From: Eubacterium sp.
Lineage (GTDB): Bacteria; Bacillota; Clostridia; Lachnospirales; Lachnospiraceae
Reading direction: 5' to 3'
DNA length: 64,000 nt
Assembly (NCBI GenBank): GCA_024690665.1
Contig: JAILOU010000039.1
Location: 104,779 to 168,778 of the forward strand
Shown here: in pieces, positions 9,858-19,928 of the stretch
How the letters are laid out: every line of letters begins with the position of its first letter
How positions within the stretch are numbered: position 1 is the first letter of the stretch
The notes under the pieces: model-generated
What the model was told of the DNA's origin: nothing
What the model saw: only the letters and a program-made list of their open reading frames with translations
The model's database searches: none
Program-made: the position numbers and the translations under genes

Positions 9858-11000
9858 ATGACAACCATTATCGTAACAGCAGAAGTTGTTAGCGCCGTGT
9901 TTTTAATGATTGTCTTGCTTGGTAGTTACTTAGGACGAGGTGCAAGCAGCTCAAAGAGAAGAACAAGATATTTTCGTCTTATGGCGCTTTTTTGTATGGG
10001 AGCGCTTATTATTGATGCCATCAGTTATATGATGGAAGGGCATAAGATCCCAAGCGGGGTTGTATTTACATTTACCATGATAGCTTTTTTGATGGTGGAT
10101 ATCTTAATTGCGATGTATGCAAGATATGTTTCAACGGTAATAACCGAGAAGGGGCATCTGTATTCGAAACTTGGGAATGTAGTTTGCTTTTTGTGTATAA
10201 TTGATATGGTCATCGTTGTAATTACATCTTTTAGTGGAGCTTTATTTCGAATTGAAAATCATGTAATGGTTTATGGACCGTGGCAGGCGTACATGGCATT
10301 GCTTCCGGTAATTTGTGTCGTTATTATATTTGCGGCAATTCTTTATAATCATAAACTGATTGGAAAGAAAAGCTGTCATGTGCTTTGCTCATATATTATC
10401 TTCCCGATGATTGCACTTGGAATTCAGAGCTTTATCATCGCGCTTGATTTTACTTACGTTGGCGTGGCAATGTCAATTCTACTTGTTTATGTCTTTATGC
10501 AAGATAGTATTATTACGGAAATTAAGACAAGAGAAGAAATTCTCGCAGAAGTATCGGCGACAGATACACTGACAGGACTTTATAACCGAAGAAGTTATGA
10601 GAAGTTTTTAAAGGCAATGGACTCAGAATTGGAAGTTGGCGTTATATTTTGTGATATTAACGGATTAAAATATGCTAATGATAACTATGGACATGAGGCC
10701 GGTGATCAGCTAATCTGCAATTTTGCCGAGTTATTAAAAGAACGATTCGAGACAAAAGGAATCTTTCGGATATCCGGTGATGAATTTGTTATCTTTTCGT
10801 TATCTACGGTAAAACGTAAGTTTGATGATGATGTACAGCGGCTTAAAGCGGATGTGCAACAATATGATGAGATGGCGGCGGTTGGCTGGGCCTATGGTTC
10901 AAGTGAACAGATTGATGACTTGATTAAGGCTTCAGAAAAGATTATGTATAAGAATAAAGAGCTGTATTATAAAGCGAGACACATTCAAAAACGTTTGTAA
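9858..11000 (+). CDS. Membrane-anchored diguanylate cyclase (GGDEF)
   Basis: Multiple N-terminal TM segments. DTLTGLYNRRSYEKFL...RISGDEFVIF (SGDEF variant of GGDEF). Confidence 0.88.
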   Translation: MTTIIVTAEVVSAVFLMIVLLGSYLGRGASSSKRRTRYFRLMALFCMGALIIDAISYMMEGHKIPSGVVFTFTMIAFLMVDILIAMYARYVSTVITEKGHLYSKLGNVVCFLCIIDMVIVVITSFSGALFRIENHVMVYGPWQAYMALLPVICVVIIFAAILYNHKLIGKKSCHVLCSYIIFPMIALGIQSFIIALDFTYVGVAMSILLVYVFMQDSIITEIKTREEILAEVSATDTLTGLYNRRSYEKFLKAMDSELEVGVIFCDINGLKYANDNYGHEAGDQLICNFAELLKERFETKGIFRISGDEFVIFSLSTVKRKFDDDVQRLKADVQQYDEMAAVGWAYGSSEQIDDLIKASEKIMYKNKELYYKARHIQKRL

Positions 11001-11032
11001 GCCATACCTGTTGTGAGGTGTGGCTTATTTTA
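10999..11032 (+). terminator. Intrinsic terminator
   Basis: AAGCCATACCTgttgtgAGGTGTGGCTTATTTT. Confidence 0.75.
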
Positions 11033-11129
11033 GTTTGCTGAAATTAAAATAGGAGAAATCTCCTATGGAACAAGCGATTTAATCGTGTTAGTATGACGAT
11101 AAGGGGAATAAATGAGTTATGAACTATGT

Positions 11130-11290
11130 ATAATGGAAGTCGGTGAAAGACCGACGCTGTGTCTCAGCAACCGTAACAGTTTACAACAAAGCAATATGTC
11201 ACTGGGAGTAATTCTGGGAAGGCGCTTTGGAGGTTTTTGTAAATGAAGACTGGAGCCGGTAGACCTGCAAGTTCGTAAGCATCCTGTCAT
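11130..11290 (+). promoter_or_regulatory. Cobalamin (B12) riboswitch
   Basis: GGAAGTCGGTGAAAGACCGACGCTGTGTCTCAGCAACCGTAACAG (GGAA..GGTGAAA..CC..GC....GCAACCGT), CACTGGGAGTAATTCTGGGAAGGC, and GAAGACTGGAGCCGGTAGACCTGC match the B12-box/cobalamin aptamer consensus. Confidence 0.9.
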
Positions 11291-11320
11291 CTGAGGAAGT
11301 GGCAGCGGGCTTTTTTTTGT

Positions 11321-11348
11321 GCGCGCATTTCCGGATGCGTGCTTTTTT
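11321..11348 (+). terminator. Terminator hairpin, probable riboswitch expression platform
   Basis: GCGCGCATttccggATGCGTGCTTTTTT between aptamer and ATG. A further T8 tract follows CTGTCA...TGGCAG at 11284-11318. Confidence 0.65.
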
Positions 11349-11384
11349 GTTCTCCAAAATATCAATTTATATGAGGAGGAAGTC

Positions 11385-14261
11385 ATGAAAAAGATGAAAC
11401 TCGCAAGAGTACTGTCCTGTGCATTGGCTGTAACGGTTTTTACAACATTCACAGGATTTGGCAGCAATTTGACAAGTGCTTATGCTGCCGACGGAACGAT
11501 GAGCGGCGAAGGTACAGCTGAGTCGCCTTATATTGTGGAAGATGCTGCTGATTTTGCAGCAATGCAGGCCGAAGGATACTATAAGCTGGGGTCTGATATT
11601 ACAATTACCGCATCATGTGAGCAGGATTTTGTTGGTACATTCGACGGAGCGGGACATACCATTACGGTAACTGGATCAGACGGAGCGTTTTGCTATCTTT
11701 ATGATGGTGGAGTGATTAAGAATCTTACAATTGCTGGTCAGATTGAAGGTTCCGGAGAAGTTGGCGCAGTTGTAGATGTAGCTAAGGGTGGAACAATTAC
11801 AAAATGCATTAATACTGCTTCACTTAATATTACTGGTAGAGGAAGAGCCGGCGGAATTGTCGGTAATTCAACCGGTAGCTCAAATACAACAAATGTAGAA
11901 AATTGTGTGAATAAAGGAGAAATTGTAACTACCGGTACGAATTCTTTTGCCGGTGGTATATATGGCAATATATCGGGTAAAGTGACGGTTACAAATTGTT
12001 ATAATACAGGCACTATTACCAGTGCGAACAGAGCAGGTGGAATTGTTGGAAATAACGGGGTGACTCTGACAAAGTGTTATAATGCAGGAACTGTCACCGG
12101 AGAAAGTGATACGGGTCTTTTGGTTGGATGGAATAATGGATCATTAAATAACTGTTATGATATTCATACAGAGACAGCGCTCGAATTAGTCGGCGCAGGA
12201 AGCGGAACACAGACAGAGTGTGCAAAGCTGACAGATGCAGCAACCTTACTCACAAATCTTGGAGATGCTTACGTTGCTGATACTACAAGCATTAACGGAG
12301 GTAATCCGATTCTGGCATGGCAGGCTCCGCAGCAGGTTGTAACAGATCCTGCCGATCAGAGCGTTGTAAATGCATTAAAGAGTGCATTTGACAAAGAAAA
12401 AAAGACGTATCGTCCGGAATATGGAACAGATGAAAATATCTGCGATATGGTAAAGGCTGATGTTAGTGCGTATAAGGATATTCCGAATTTTGATAAAGAA
12501 AAGCTTGAAGTTACCGTATATTCCGCAGATATTCCTGATGTCATTGGTACAGACGGTGCAATTCATTATATAAATGCAGAAGAATTAAATACCGTCAGTG
12601 GAATAAATTCCAAAAATGTAGGATGCAGATTTACTTTTACATATGGAACAGCAAGTGCCGTAACCGGTGAAGATGAAATCGAAGGTGACGACTGGTATGA
12701 TGATGGAACTCCTGAGGTCAATACAACCGTTCAGGTTGGCTGGGACCGCGACCATGTAAATACGAAGATAGATGCTGAGGCTGAACTTCTTACAGCAGAT
12801 GTTATGAAGAAAGATAATGAAAGTCTTGACAGCGTTAAGAGTGATCTTTCCCTTCCGCAGATTCTTGGTGCTAATCCTGTAAGAAAGGTATGGTCTCAGA
12901 TTTCATGGGAGTCTTCTAATACCGATGTAATTGCAATTGAGGAAGAAGCGTATAGTGGATTAACAACGCCTCTTAAGGGTGTGATTACACAGCCGGAAGA
13001 AGATACGCAGGTAACTCTCACTGCAACGATTAAGGTGAATGATTCTATATTGAATTCTAATCTGGAGAAGGTAACAGATTTTAAAACCATTACAAAGACC
13101 TTTACAGTAACAGTTAAGGCAGCAGAAAAACATTTTGCAACAGAAGAAGAATTACAACAACTTCTTAAGACATATTACACAAAGGATGTATTAAAAGACT
13201 CCGCAACCGGTGAGAAACTAGATACGGAGAATTGTACAGGAGACATCCAGCTCTTAAGATATACAAAAGTAAAAGATCAGGATGGAAATCTGGTATTTAA
13301 TAACAAAGAAATTACCGTTACATCTTCGGATGAAAAAGTTATTTCTATTTCCGGATATACAGCGAATGTGGATCGTTTTCAGACAGAGAATAAGACGGTT
13401 AACCTGATTGTAACCATGACCAGAGATAACGTAACGGCAAGCATTCAGATTCCGGTTACCGTAATTGCAGTGACCGATGCAGAACTTGATGCGGAAATTG
13501 AGAAGATGGAAGTAGTAAAAGCGCATTATTTCGATGCTTTAAATGATGGTACTTATGAAAGTGCTAATTGCATTACCGGCAATCTTCATCCATTCCAGGA
13601 AGCTAATGTAGATGAGCAGGGAAAAGTAACCTGGGTTTATGAGAAAAACAAAATGACAGATGCAGGTATCGTGCCGGATAGTTATTTTGACGATCCATGG
13701 AAGATGGAAGCAAAAGGTTATAACTTATTTAAGTCTTCCAATGACAATGTACTGCAGCATGAGAACCTTGTATATCATCAGCCGGACAAGGATACGAAGG
13801 TTACCATTACTTCGTGGCTTTCCAGCGAGAAGTTTGGAAAGTTTGCCAAGAATCATCCTGAGAACGAAAAACTGCAAAAACTCTATAAGCAGGAAGTATC
13901 GGTTACCGTGACGGTGATTGGAAAGAATGCCGGTGATTCTGGTAATGAGCAGGTGAAAGATCCGGATGACAAGGATAAGAAGGACCCGGTAGACAATAAA
14001 GATCAAAAAGACAAGAAGGACAAAAAAGACAAGAAGGACAAAAAAGACAAGAAGGATAAAAAAGACAAGAAGGATAAAAAGGACAAGAAGGATAAAAAGG
14101 ACAAGAAGAAAGATAAGAAATCCAAGAAGAAGGATAAGAAAGACAAGAAGTCTAAGAAGTCTAAGAAGTCTAAGAAGTCCAAAAAATCCAAGAAGTCCAA
14201 GAAATCTAAGAAGTCTAAAAAATCTAAGAAGAAAAAGGGCTCAAAAAAGGAAAACAGATAG
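11385..14261 (+). CDS. Secreted GLUG-repeat / Ig-like surface protein with Lys-rich (KKD/KKS) tail
   Basis: AGGAGGA RBS before ATG 11385. Signal peptide ending TSAYA-ADG. GLUG-like GGIVGN/GGIYGN repeats, Ig-like strand modules, and a ~90-residue Lys/Asp then Lys/Ser tail. Confidence 0.8.
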   Translation: MKKMKLARVLSCALAVTVFTTFTGFGSNLTSAYAADGTMSGEGTAESPYIVEDAADFAAMQAEGYYKLGSDITITASCEQDFVGTFDGAGHTITVTGSDGAFCYLYDGGVIKNLTIAGQIEGSGEVGAVVDVAKGGTITKCINTASLNITGRGRAGGIVGNSTGSSNTTNVENCVNKGEIVTTGTNSFAGGIYGNISGKVTVTNCYNTGTITSANRAGGIVGNNGVTLTKCYNAGTVTGESDTGLLVGWNNGSLNNCYDIHTETALELVGAGSGTQTECAKLTDAATLLTNLGDAYVADTTSINGGNPILAWQAPQQVVTDPADQSVVNALKSAFDKEKKTYRPEYGTDENICDMVKADVSAYKDIPNFDKEKLEVTVYSADIPDVIGTDGAIHYINAEELNTVSGINSKNVGCRFTFTYGTASAVTGEDEIEGDDWYDDGTPEVNTTVQVGWDRDHVNTKIDAEAELLTADVMKKDNESLDSVKSDLSLPQILGANPVRKVWSQISWESSNTDVIAIEEEAYSGLTTPLKGVITQPEEDTQVTLTATIKVNDSILNSNLEKVTDFKTITKTFTVTVKAAEKHFATEEELQQLLKTYYTKDVLKDSATGEKLDTENCTGDIQLLRYTKVKDQDGNLVFNNKEITVTSSDEKVISISGYTANVDRFQTENKTVNLIVTMTRDNVTASIQIPVTVIAVTDAELDAEIEKMEVVKAHYFDALNDGTYESANCITGNLHPFQEANVDEQGKVTWVYEKNKMTDAGIVPDSYFDDPWKMEAKGYNLFKSSNDNVLQHENLVYHQPDKDTKVTITSWLSSEKFGKFAKNHPENEKLQKLYKQEVSVTVTVIGKNAGDSGNEQVKDPDDKDKKDPVDNKDQKDKKDKKDKKDKKDKKDKKDKKDKKDKKDKKDKKKDKKSKKKDKKDKKSKKSKKSKKSKKSKKSKKSKKSKKSKKKKGSKKENR
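13975..14258 (+). repeat. Low-complexity 9-nt-period coding repeat (KKD)n then (KKS)n
   Basis: Tandem GACAAGAAGGACAAAAAA... then TCTAAGAAGTCTAAGAAG... Confidence 0.9.
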
Positions 14262-14345
14262 GAGTAAAGGAGAAGATGCGAGCATCTTCTCCTTTTTTCT
14301 TTCGTAAGGTATAATAAAGCTTATGAAAGACAGAGGATAAAAGCA

Positions 14346-15845
14346 GTGTTTAAATATTATATCGATGAGAAAAAACAAATTACAATCACCGGTTACAGCG
14401 GCCACGAGACAAGACTTCAGATTCCGGCAAATATAGATGGATACCCGGTAAGAGAGGTTGCAGAAAGTGCATTTTGGGGCGCTGCCCAGTTAGAAGAAGT
14501 GATAATGCCGGAAAGCATTGTTACCATGAGCAGGCGGTCGTTTCGAGAGTGTGCGAATCTTAGGCGCGTAGAGTTTTCGAAAAATCTGACAAGTCTTCCG
14601 GCGAATACATTTACAGAATGCTACATGCTGCGGGAGTTAAAACTGCCAAAGAGATTGCTGACATGTGATCATGTGGCATTTGAAGATTCCCCGATTGCAA
14701 GGATAGAATTCGACAAAGAAGTTAAGGAAGTTGATCTGGAATTGTTTCGGGCGAATGCTTCGACAATTGAAGAGATTGTGGTAGAAGCAGGTCATAATGT
14801 TTACCGGGTTGATGACAGTGCGCTCTTTCAAAAAACAAAGGAAGGAGAAGTGCTGCTGTTTTGTTATGCACAAAAATACAGAAAGACAAGTGGTTATGAC
14901 AAAGCGACATATACTGTTCTAGATGGGACAGTTGCAATTGCGCAAGAGGCATTTAAAAACTGTTATAATTTGGGTAATGTAATATTTCCGGACTCGTTAA
15001 AGCGGATAGGTGCATATGCATTTAAAGGTTCTGCCGTGGAAGAATTCGTACTTCCGGCAACTGTTAGGGAGATTGAGATAGAGGCATTGCTTAGCGGAAG
15101 TGTGTTTTTGGCAAGACGCAGGATGCTTCGAAGTATCAAGGTTTCTGCGGAGAATCCAGTTTATGAAGTAAATGGAGCGTTTTTGATGCGACGGGGAGAA
15201 CATACCTATGCAGCAGCTGTTTACTTTGGCGATGAGATGGATGTGGAGATCCCGCAGGGAACAACGGACATCTTGGACGGCGCTTTTATGAGAAGCAATA
15301 TCAGGCAAATTGTGATTGGAGACAGCGTACAAAGAATTGGAGAACGCGCCTTTGAAGGTTGCAAAAAATTGATACGCGTGAAGATGCAGGATGTGACCTG
15401 GTATGTGCCAAAGACCACGCGGGGGATGGATTATATCGTCTCTGAGATTCGGGAAGAGTATCTGTCCTGTATTAAAATCTGTGCAGACGGAAGACGATTT
15501 GACGAGCGAAAGTATGATGCACTCTATTCTCAGCTCGAACTGGTAAGTGACCGTATTTTAGTGGCAGTCAATCGCCTGAAGAGCGGATGTCATCTGTCGA
15601 ATTCGATGCACAGGGAATATCTGGGGTATTTAAAAGAGCACGACTGGGAAAGCGTGGTAGTTGTGGCGGATTATGATGAACTGGAAGGGCTTGAATTATT
15701 AATTAAGACAGAGGTAGTTGGAGAACATAATATTGACCGGCTTATTGAACGGGCGAATCGCGAGAAGAAGCCGGCCGTGCAAAGTTATCTGATGAATTAT
15801 AAAAATCAGGCATTTGGAGAGACGCTTACGGATTATGAATTGTAA
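14346..15845 (+). CDS. Leucine-rich repeat (BspA/LRR_5-type) protein
   Basis: Repeats such as YPVREVAESAFWGAAQLEEVIMPESIVTMSRRSFRECANLRRVEF and AFKNCYNLGNVIFPDSLKRIGAYAFKGSAVEEFVLP. GTG start. Confidence 0.85.
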   Translation: MFKYYIDEKKQITITGYSGHETRLQIPANIDGYPVREVAESAFWGAAQLEEVIMPESIVTMSRRSFRECANLRRVEFSKNLTSLPANTFTECYMLRELKLPKRLLTCDHVAFEDSPIARIEFDKEVKEVDLELFRANASTIEEIVVEAGHNVYRVDDSALFQKTKEGEVLLFCYAQKYRKTSGYDKATYTVLDGTVAIAQEAFKNCYNLGNVIFPDSLKRIGAYAFKGSAVEEFVLPATVREIEIEALLSGSVFLARRRMLRSIKVSAENPVYEVNGAFLMRRGEHTYAAAVYFGDEMDVEIPQGTTDILDGAFMRSNIRQIVIGDSVQRIGERAFEGCKKLIRVKMQDVTWYVPKTTRGMDYIVSEIREEYLSCIKICADGRRFDERKYDALYSQLELVSDRILVAVNRLKSGCHLSNSMHREYLGYLKEHDWESVVVVADYDELEGLELLIKTEVVGEHNIDRLIERANREKKPAVQSYLMNYKNQAFGETLTDYEL

Positions 15846-15862
15846 AAGGAGGTAGGCGGCAG

Positions 15863-17188
15863 GTGATAGAAAGTCTTGTGCGCGAAGAAGCGCTTGCGGT
15901 AGAGATATTAAAATATTCGAGAAATGAACTGCTCGTCTCATTTCGCTTTTTGGACCTTGCAATCTGCAAGTTAAAGTATCTGCACGGTATGGGCATGCGT
16001 ATGGGGACGGATGGAAATTATCTGTACTATGAGCCCGATGAAGTGTTTGCAATCTATAAAGAGAGCTCGGCGCTTCTCAATCATATCTATTTTCACAGTT
16101 TGCTTCATTGCATCTTCTATCATCCATTTGCCCATGGAGATGTAGATGAAACGCTTTGGAATCTTGCTTGTGATATTGCCGTGGAAAGCATTATCAGTGA
16201 ACTTTCGATGTCGCAACTTGAAGTGGAACGGCAGGAAGAAATTGCGAATAAGCTTGAGTCGTTGTCACAGCGTTATGGCACATTGACGGCACATAGATTG
16301 TACGATTCCTTTCTTAAAAAGGGGATTGCACCGGAAGAGATGGCTTATTTGCAGCAGCTGTTTACCTTCGATTGTCACGATGCCTGGTACGATACAAAAC
16401 GGCAAAATCAGGAAGGTCAGCCACCGAAAGATGAAACCGATCAGCTCGAAACTTTATCACAGTGGCAGCAGATTAGCGAACGCATCAAAGTGGAGATGGA
16501 AACCGTTTCAAAGGAGTGGAGTGATAAGTCCGATCAGTTGATTAAGAATCTTGAAGAAGTGCATAAAGAGCACTATGACTATGAGCAGTTTTTAAAAAAG
16601 TTCGCGGTTACGGTGGAAGAGATGATAATCAGTAAGGATGAATTTGATTATATCTTCTATACCTATGGATTGGAATTATATGACAATGTTCCGCTGATTG
16701 AGCCGCTTGAATACTGTGAAGACAAGAAGGTGACGGACTTTGTCATAGCAATTGATACATCAGGATCTGTCGAAGGAGAGCTGGTAAAAAAGTTTATGAC
16801 AAAGACCTATAATATCTTATCGCAGCAGTCGAATTTCTTTCGAAAAGTGAATGTACACATCATTCAGTGTGATGCGAAGGTGCAGCGCGATGATAAGATT
16901 ACATCAGAGGAAGAATTTGATGAATATATCAGCCATCTTACGCTTCAAGGATTTGGCGGGACGGACTTTCGACCGGTCTTTTCTTACGTAAATGAGTTAG
17001 TAGAGCAGGGCGAATTTACAAATCTAAAGGGCATGATTTATTTTACGGATGGGAAGGGTGTCTTTCCGGAGAATAAACCGCCTTATGATACGGCATTTGT
17101 ATTTGTGGATGAAACATACGATACGCCGCAGGTGCCGGTGTGGGCGATGAAAGTGTGTCTGACTAAAAAAGAAATATGGGAAGGATAA
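15863..17188 (+). CDS. VWA-like domain protein with metallopeptidase-like N-terminus (DUF2201-like)
   Basis: MIDAS motif VIAIDTSGSVEG, GGTDF, YFTDG. N-terminal HSLLHCIFYH resembles the DUF2201 zinc motif but lacks the Glu of HExxH. GTG start after GGAGG. Confidence 0.82.
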   Translation: MIESLVREEALAVEILKYSRNELLVSFRFLDLAICKLKYLHGMGMRMGTDGNYLYYEPDEVFAIYKESSALLNHIYFHSLLHCIFYHPFAHGDVDETLWNLACDIAVESIISELSMSQLEVERQEEIANKLESLSQRYGTLTAHRLYDSFLKKGIAPEEMAYLQQLFTFDCHDAWYDTKRQNQEGQPPKDETDQLETLSQWQQISERIKVEMETVSKEWSDKSDQLIKNLEEVHKEHYDYEQFLKKFAVTVEEMIISKDEFDYIFYTYGLELYDNVPLIEPLEYCEDKKVTDFVIAIDTSGSVEGELVKKFMTKTYNILSQQSNFFRKVNVHIIQCDAKVQRDDKITSEEEFDEYISHLTLQGFGGTDFRPVFSYVNELVEQGEFTNLKGMIYFTDGKGVFPENKPPYDTAFVFVDETYDTPQVPVWAMKVCLTKKEIWEG

Positions 17189-17191
17189 CAG

Positions 17192-18703
17192 ATGAATATA
17201 CAAGAGGCAAAACAGCAGATTAAAAATGCCATAACGGCGTATTTTACAAAAGATGAATTCGGACAATATCGCATTCCGATTGAGCGGCAGCGTCCGGTCT
17301 TCTTGATCGGAGCACCCGGCATCGGTAAGACAGCAGTTATGGAACAGATTGCGCAGGAGATGAACATCGGACTGGTGTCTTATTCCATGACGCATCACAC
17401 ACGCCAGAGTGCTTTGGGACTGCCGTTTATCGAAACGCAGGAATTTGACGACGAGACGTATCAGGTATCGGAATATACGATGAGTGAGATTCTGGCAGCC
17501 GTTTATAAACTGAAAAAAGAAACCGGATATGAAGAAGGCATCTTGTTTTTGGACGAAATCAATTGCGTTTCTGAGACGCTTGCACCTTCAATGCTTCAGT
17601 TTTTGCAGTATAAGACTTTTGGAACGCATCATCTGCCATATGGCTGGATTGTCGTCACGGCAGGAAATCCGCCGGAGTATAATCGTTCGGTGCGCGACTA
17701 TGATATCGTAACCTGGGACCGCTTAAAGCGCATTGATGTGGAACCTGATTTTGATGCCTGGAAAGAATATGCATATAAGAAGGGCATACACGGAGCTGTC
17801 ATGACCTTCTTGGAAATCAAAAAGCAGTATTTTTATGTCGTGGAGATTACAGCAGACAGAAAGAGCTTTGTAACGGCCAGAGGCTGGGAAGACTTGTCTG
17901 AGATGATGAAGCTGTATGAGGAAAATGAAATCGAAATCGACTTAAAACTAATCGGGCAGTATGTTCAAAATCCGCAGATTGCCAAGGAGTTTTCCATCTA
18001 TTATGACCTGTATCGCAAGTATCAAAGCGATTATCAGATTCAGGATATCCTATCCGGATGTGAGAGCGAGACGATTCGGGGGCGAGCTAAAAAAGCGGTG
18101 TTTGATGAGCGCTTATCATTATTGGGACTGCTTCTTGATACCGTAGATGGGGAAATGAAGACATTTGACCAAAAAGACCGTGCCATCTTAGAGACGCTTC
18201 GTATTTTGAAACTGATAAAAGGTGAACTTGCGACAGAATTTACTTCCTATACAGAGGTTTTAGAAACTTATATCAAAGAGGAAGAAACTGGTAGGAAGAC
18301 GCAGAAAAAAGCGGGCTCTTTGTCGAAAGAAACGGAATATGCGCAGCAATATGCCATTCGCTTTCTAGAGCAGATGCTGACACAGCTAAAGCGTGAGCAG
18401 GTGTCGACAAATGAAGAGGCGTTTTTGATGATTAAGAATGCTTATAATGAACAGGTTGCTGAGCACAAAGAACAGATTGAACGCATTAAGAGCAGACTGT
18501 CGAATCTGTTTCATTTTGTGGAACAGGTCTACGAAGACGGCCAGGAGATGCTGATTGTGGTGAGTGAGCTGACTGTTCGGTATTATTGCTCGCAGTTTAT
18601 CTCCAAGCGAGGATGCACAGAGTATTTTAAGCATAATGAAGAACTGAAATTCTATGAGAAAAAACAGGAACTTTTAGATAAAATCGATCAACTGCAAAAG
18701 TAA
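17192..18703 (+). CDS. MoxR-type AAA+ ATPase
   Basis: Walker A FLIGAPGIGKTAVMEQ, Walker B ILFLDEINCVSETLAPSMLQFLQ, sensor WIVVTAGNPPEYN. Confidence 0.92.
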   Translation: MNIQEAKQQIKNAITAYFTKDEFGQYRIPIERQRPVFLIGAPGIGKTAVMEQIAQEMNIGLVSYSMTHHTRQSALGLPFIETQEFDDETYQVSEYTMSEILAAVYKLKKETGYEEGILFLDEINCVSETLAPSMLQFLQYKTFGTHHLPYGWIVVTAGNPPEYNRSVRDYDIVTWDRLKRIDVEPDFDAWKEYAYKKGIHGAVMTFLEIKKQYFYVVEITADRKSFVTARGWEDLSEMMKLYEENEIEIDLKLIGQYVQNPQIAKEFSIYYDLYRKYQSDYQIQDILSGCESETIRGRAKKAVFDERLSLLGLLLDTVDGEMKTFDQKDRAILETLRILKLIKGELATEFTSYTEVLETYIKEEETGRKTQKKAGSLSKETEYAQQYAIRFLEQMLTQLKREQVSTNEEAFLMIKNAYNEQVAEHKEQIERIKSRLSNLFHFVEQVYEDGQEMLIVVSELTVRYYCSQFISKRGCTEYFKHNEELKFYEKKQELLDKIDQLQK

Positions 18704-18716
18704 AAGGAACGAGAAG

Positions 18717-19928
18717 ATGAAGTTTGATTTTACAACGATATTAGACCGTAAAGGGCATGATGCCATCGCTTATGACGGCGTTGGAAGAAAAAAGTGGGGA
18801 ATTGAACCAAATCCGCCCAAAGATGGATATGAGTTTATCCCGATGTGGGTGGCGGATATGTGTTTTGCCACGGCACCGGCGGTCATAAGACAAATGAAAG
18901 AGCGGCTAAATTACCCGACATTTGGTTATTTTGAAGCTTCAAAGGAATATGAGCAGGCCATTATTGACTGGCATAAGTGTCAGCATCAGACCGAGATTCT
19001 TACGGCGCAGGATATTGGATATGAAAATGGCATGCATGGCCTGGTAAACTCAGTGATTGAACTTCTTACCCAAAAGGGCGATGCCGTCTTGCTAAATTCG
19101 CCCTATTATGTAGCGTTTCGAGGTGATGTAAAGCATAAGGGAAGAGAGTGTATCTTTTCAGAGTTATATCTTGATCAAGATGGGATTTATCGCATGGACT
19201 ATGAAGATATGGATCGCAAGATAAAAAAGCACAATATTCACCTGGCCATCTTTTGTTCGCCACACAATCCAACGGGAAGGGTGTGGACGAAGGAGGAACT
19301 TGAGCGGGCGATGAAGGTATTTGAGGACAATGATTGCTATGTGCTCAGCGATGAGATCTGGGCAGACCTTGTCTTTGAAGAACATCGTCACATTCCGACG
19401 CAGCAGGTTAATGACTGGACCCGTGAGCATGTGATTGCCGGATATGCGCCGAGTAAGACTTTTAATCTGGCGGGATTAATCGGTAGTTATCATATTATCT
19501 ATAATCGTGAATTAAGAGAGCGGTTAAGACGTTATGAAGCGACGCTGTCTTACAACGAAATGAATGTGATGAGTATGCATGCACTAATCGGTGCTTACTC
19601 GAAGGAAGGTGCGCAGTGGAAAGATGAACTTATGACGGTTTTAGAAGGAAATTGTCGCTATGCCGCGTCTTTTATAAAGGAGCAGATTACAGGGGTGAAT
19701 ACATCTATGCCTGAGGGGACTTATATGATGTTTTTGGATTGTAGTGAATACTGCAAGAAAACAGGACGCAGCATTGAGGAAGTGATAAAGGCCGGCTGGG
19801 ACTATGGCATTGGCTGGGAAGACGGACGTTTATTCGGCGGAGCATGTCATATCAGAATTAACCTGGCGCTTCCACATGCACTGGAAGTAGAGGCGTTTCA
19901 GAGAATGAAAGAATTGGTGTTTGTATGA
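18717..19928 (+). CDS. PLP-dependent aminotransferase, MalY/PatB (C-S lyase) family
   Basis: KWGIEPNPPKDGYEFIPMWVADMCFATAPAV, FCSPHNPTGRVWTKEEL, YAPSKTFNLAGLIGSY (PLP Lys). Confidence 0.93.
   Translation: MKFDFTTILDRKGHDAIAYDGVGRKKWGIEPNPPKDGYEFIPMWVADMCFATAPAVIRQMKERLNYPTFGYFEASKEYEQAIIDWHKCQHQTEILTAQDIGYENGMHGLVNSVIELLTQKGDAVLLNSPYYVAFRGDVKHKGRECIFSELYLDQDGIYRMDYEDMDRKIKKHNIHLAIFCSPHNPTGRVWTKEELERAMKVFEDNDCYVLSDEIWADLVFEEHRHIPTQQVNDWTREHVIAGYAPSKTFNLAGLIGSYHIIYNRELRERLRRYEATLSYNEMNVMSMHALIGAYSKEGAQWKDELMTVLEGNCRYAASFIKEQITGVNTSMPEGTYMMFLDCSEYCKKTGRSIEEVIKAGWDYGIGWEDGRLFGGACHIRINLALPHALEVEAFQRMKELVFV

Noticed and set aside
14003-14200. Minus-strand ORF MDFLDFLDF...LSFLSF
   Set aside because: Antisense reading of the KKD/KKS codon repeat; no RBS and wholly inside the surface-protein CDS.
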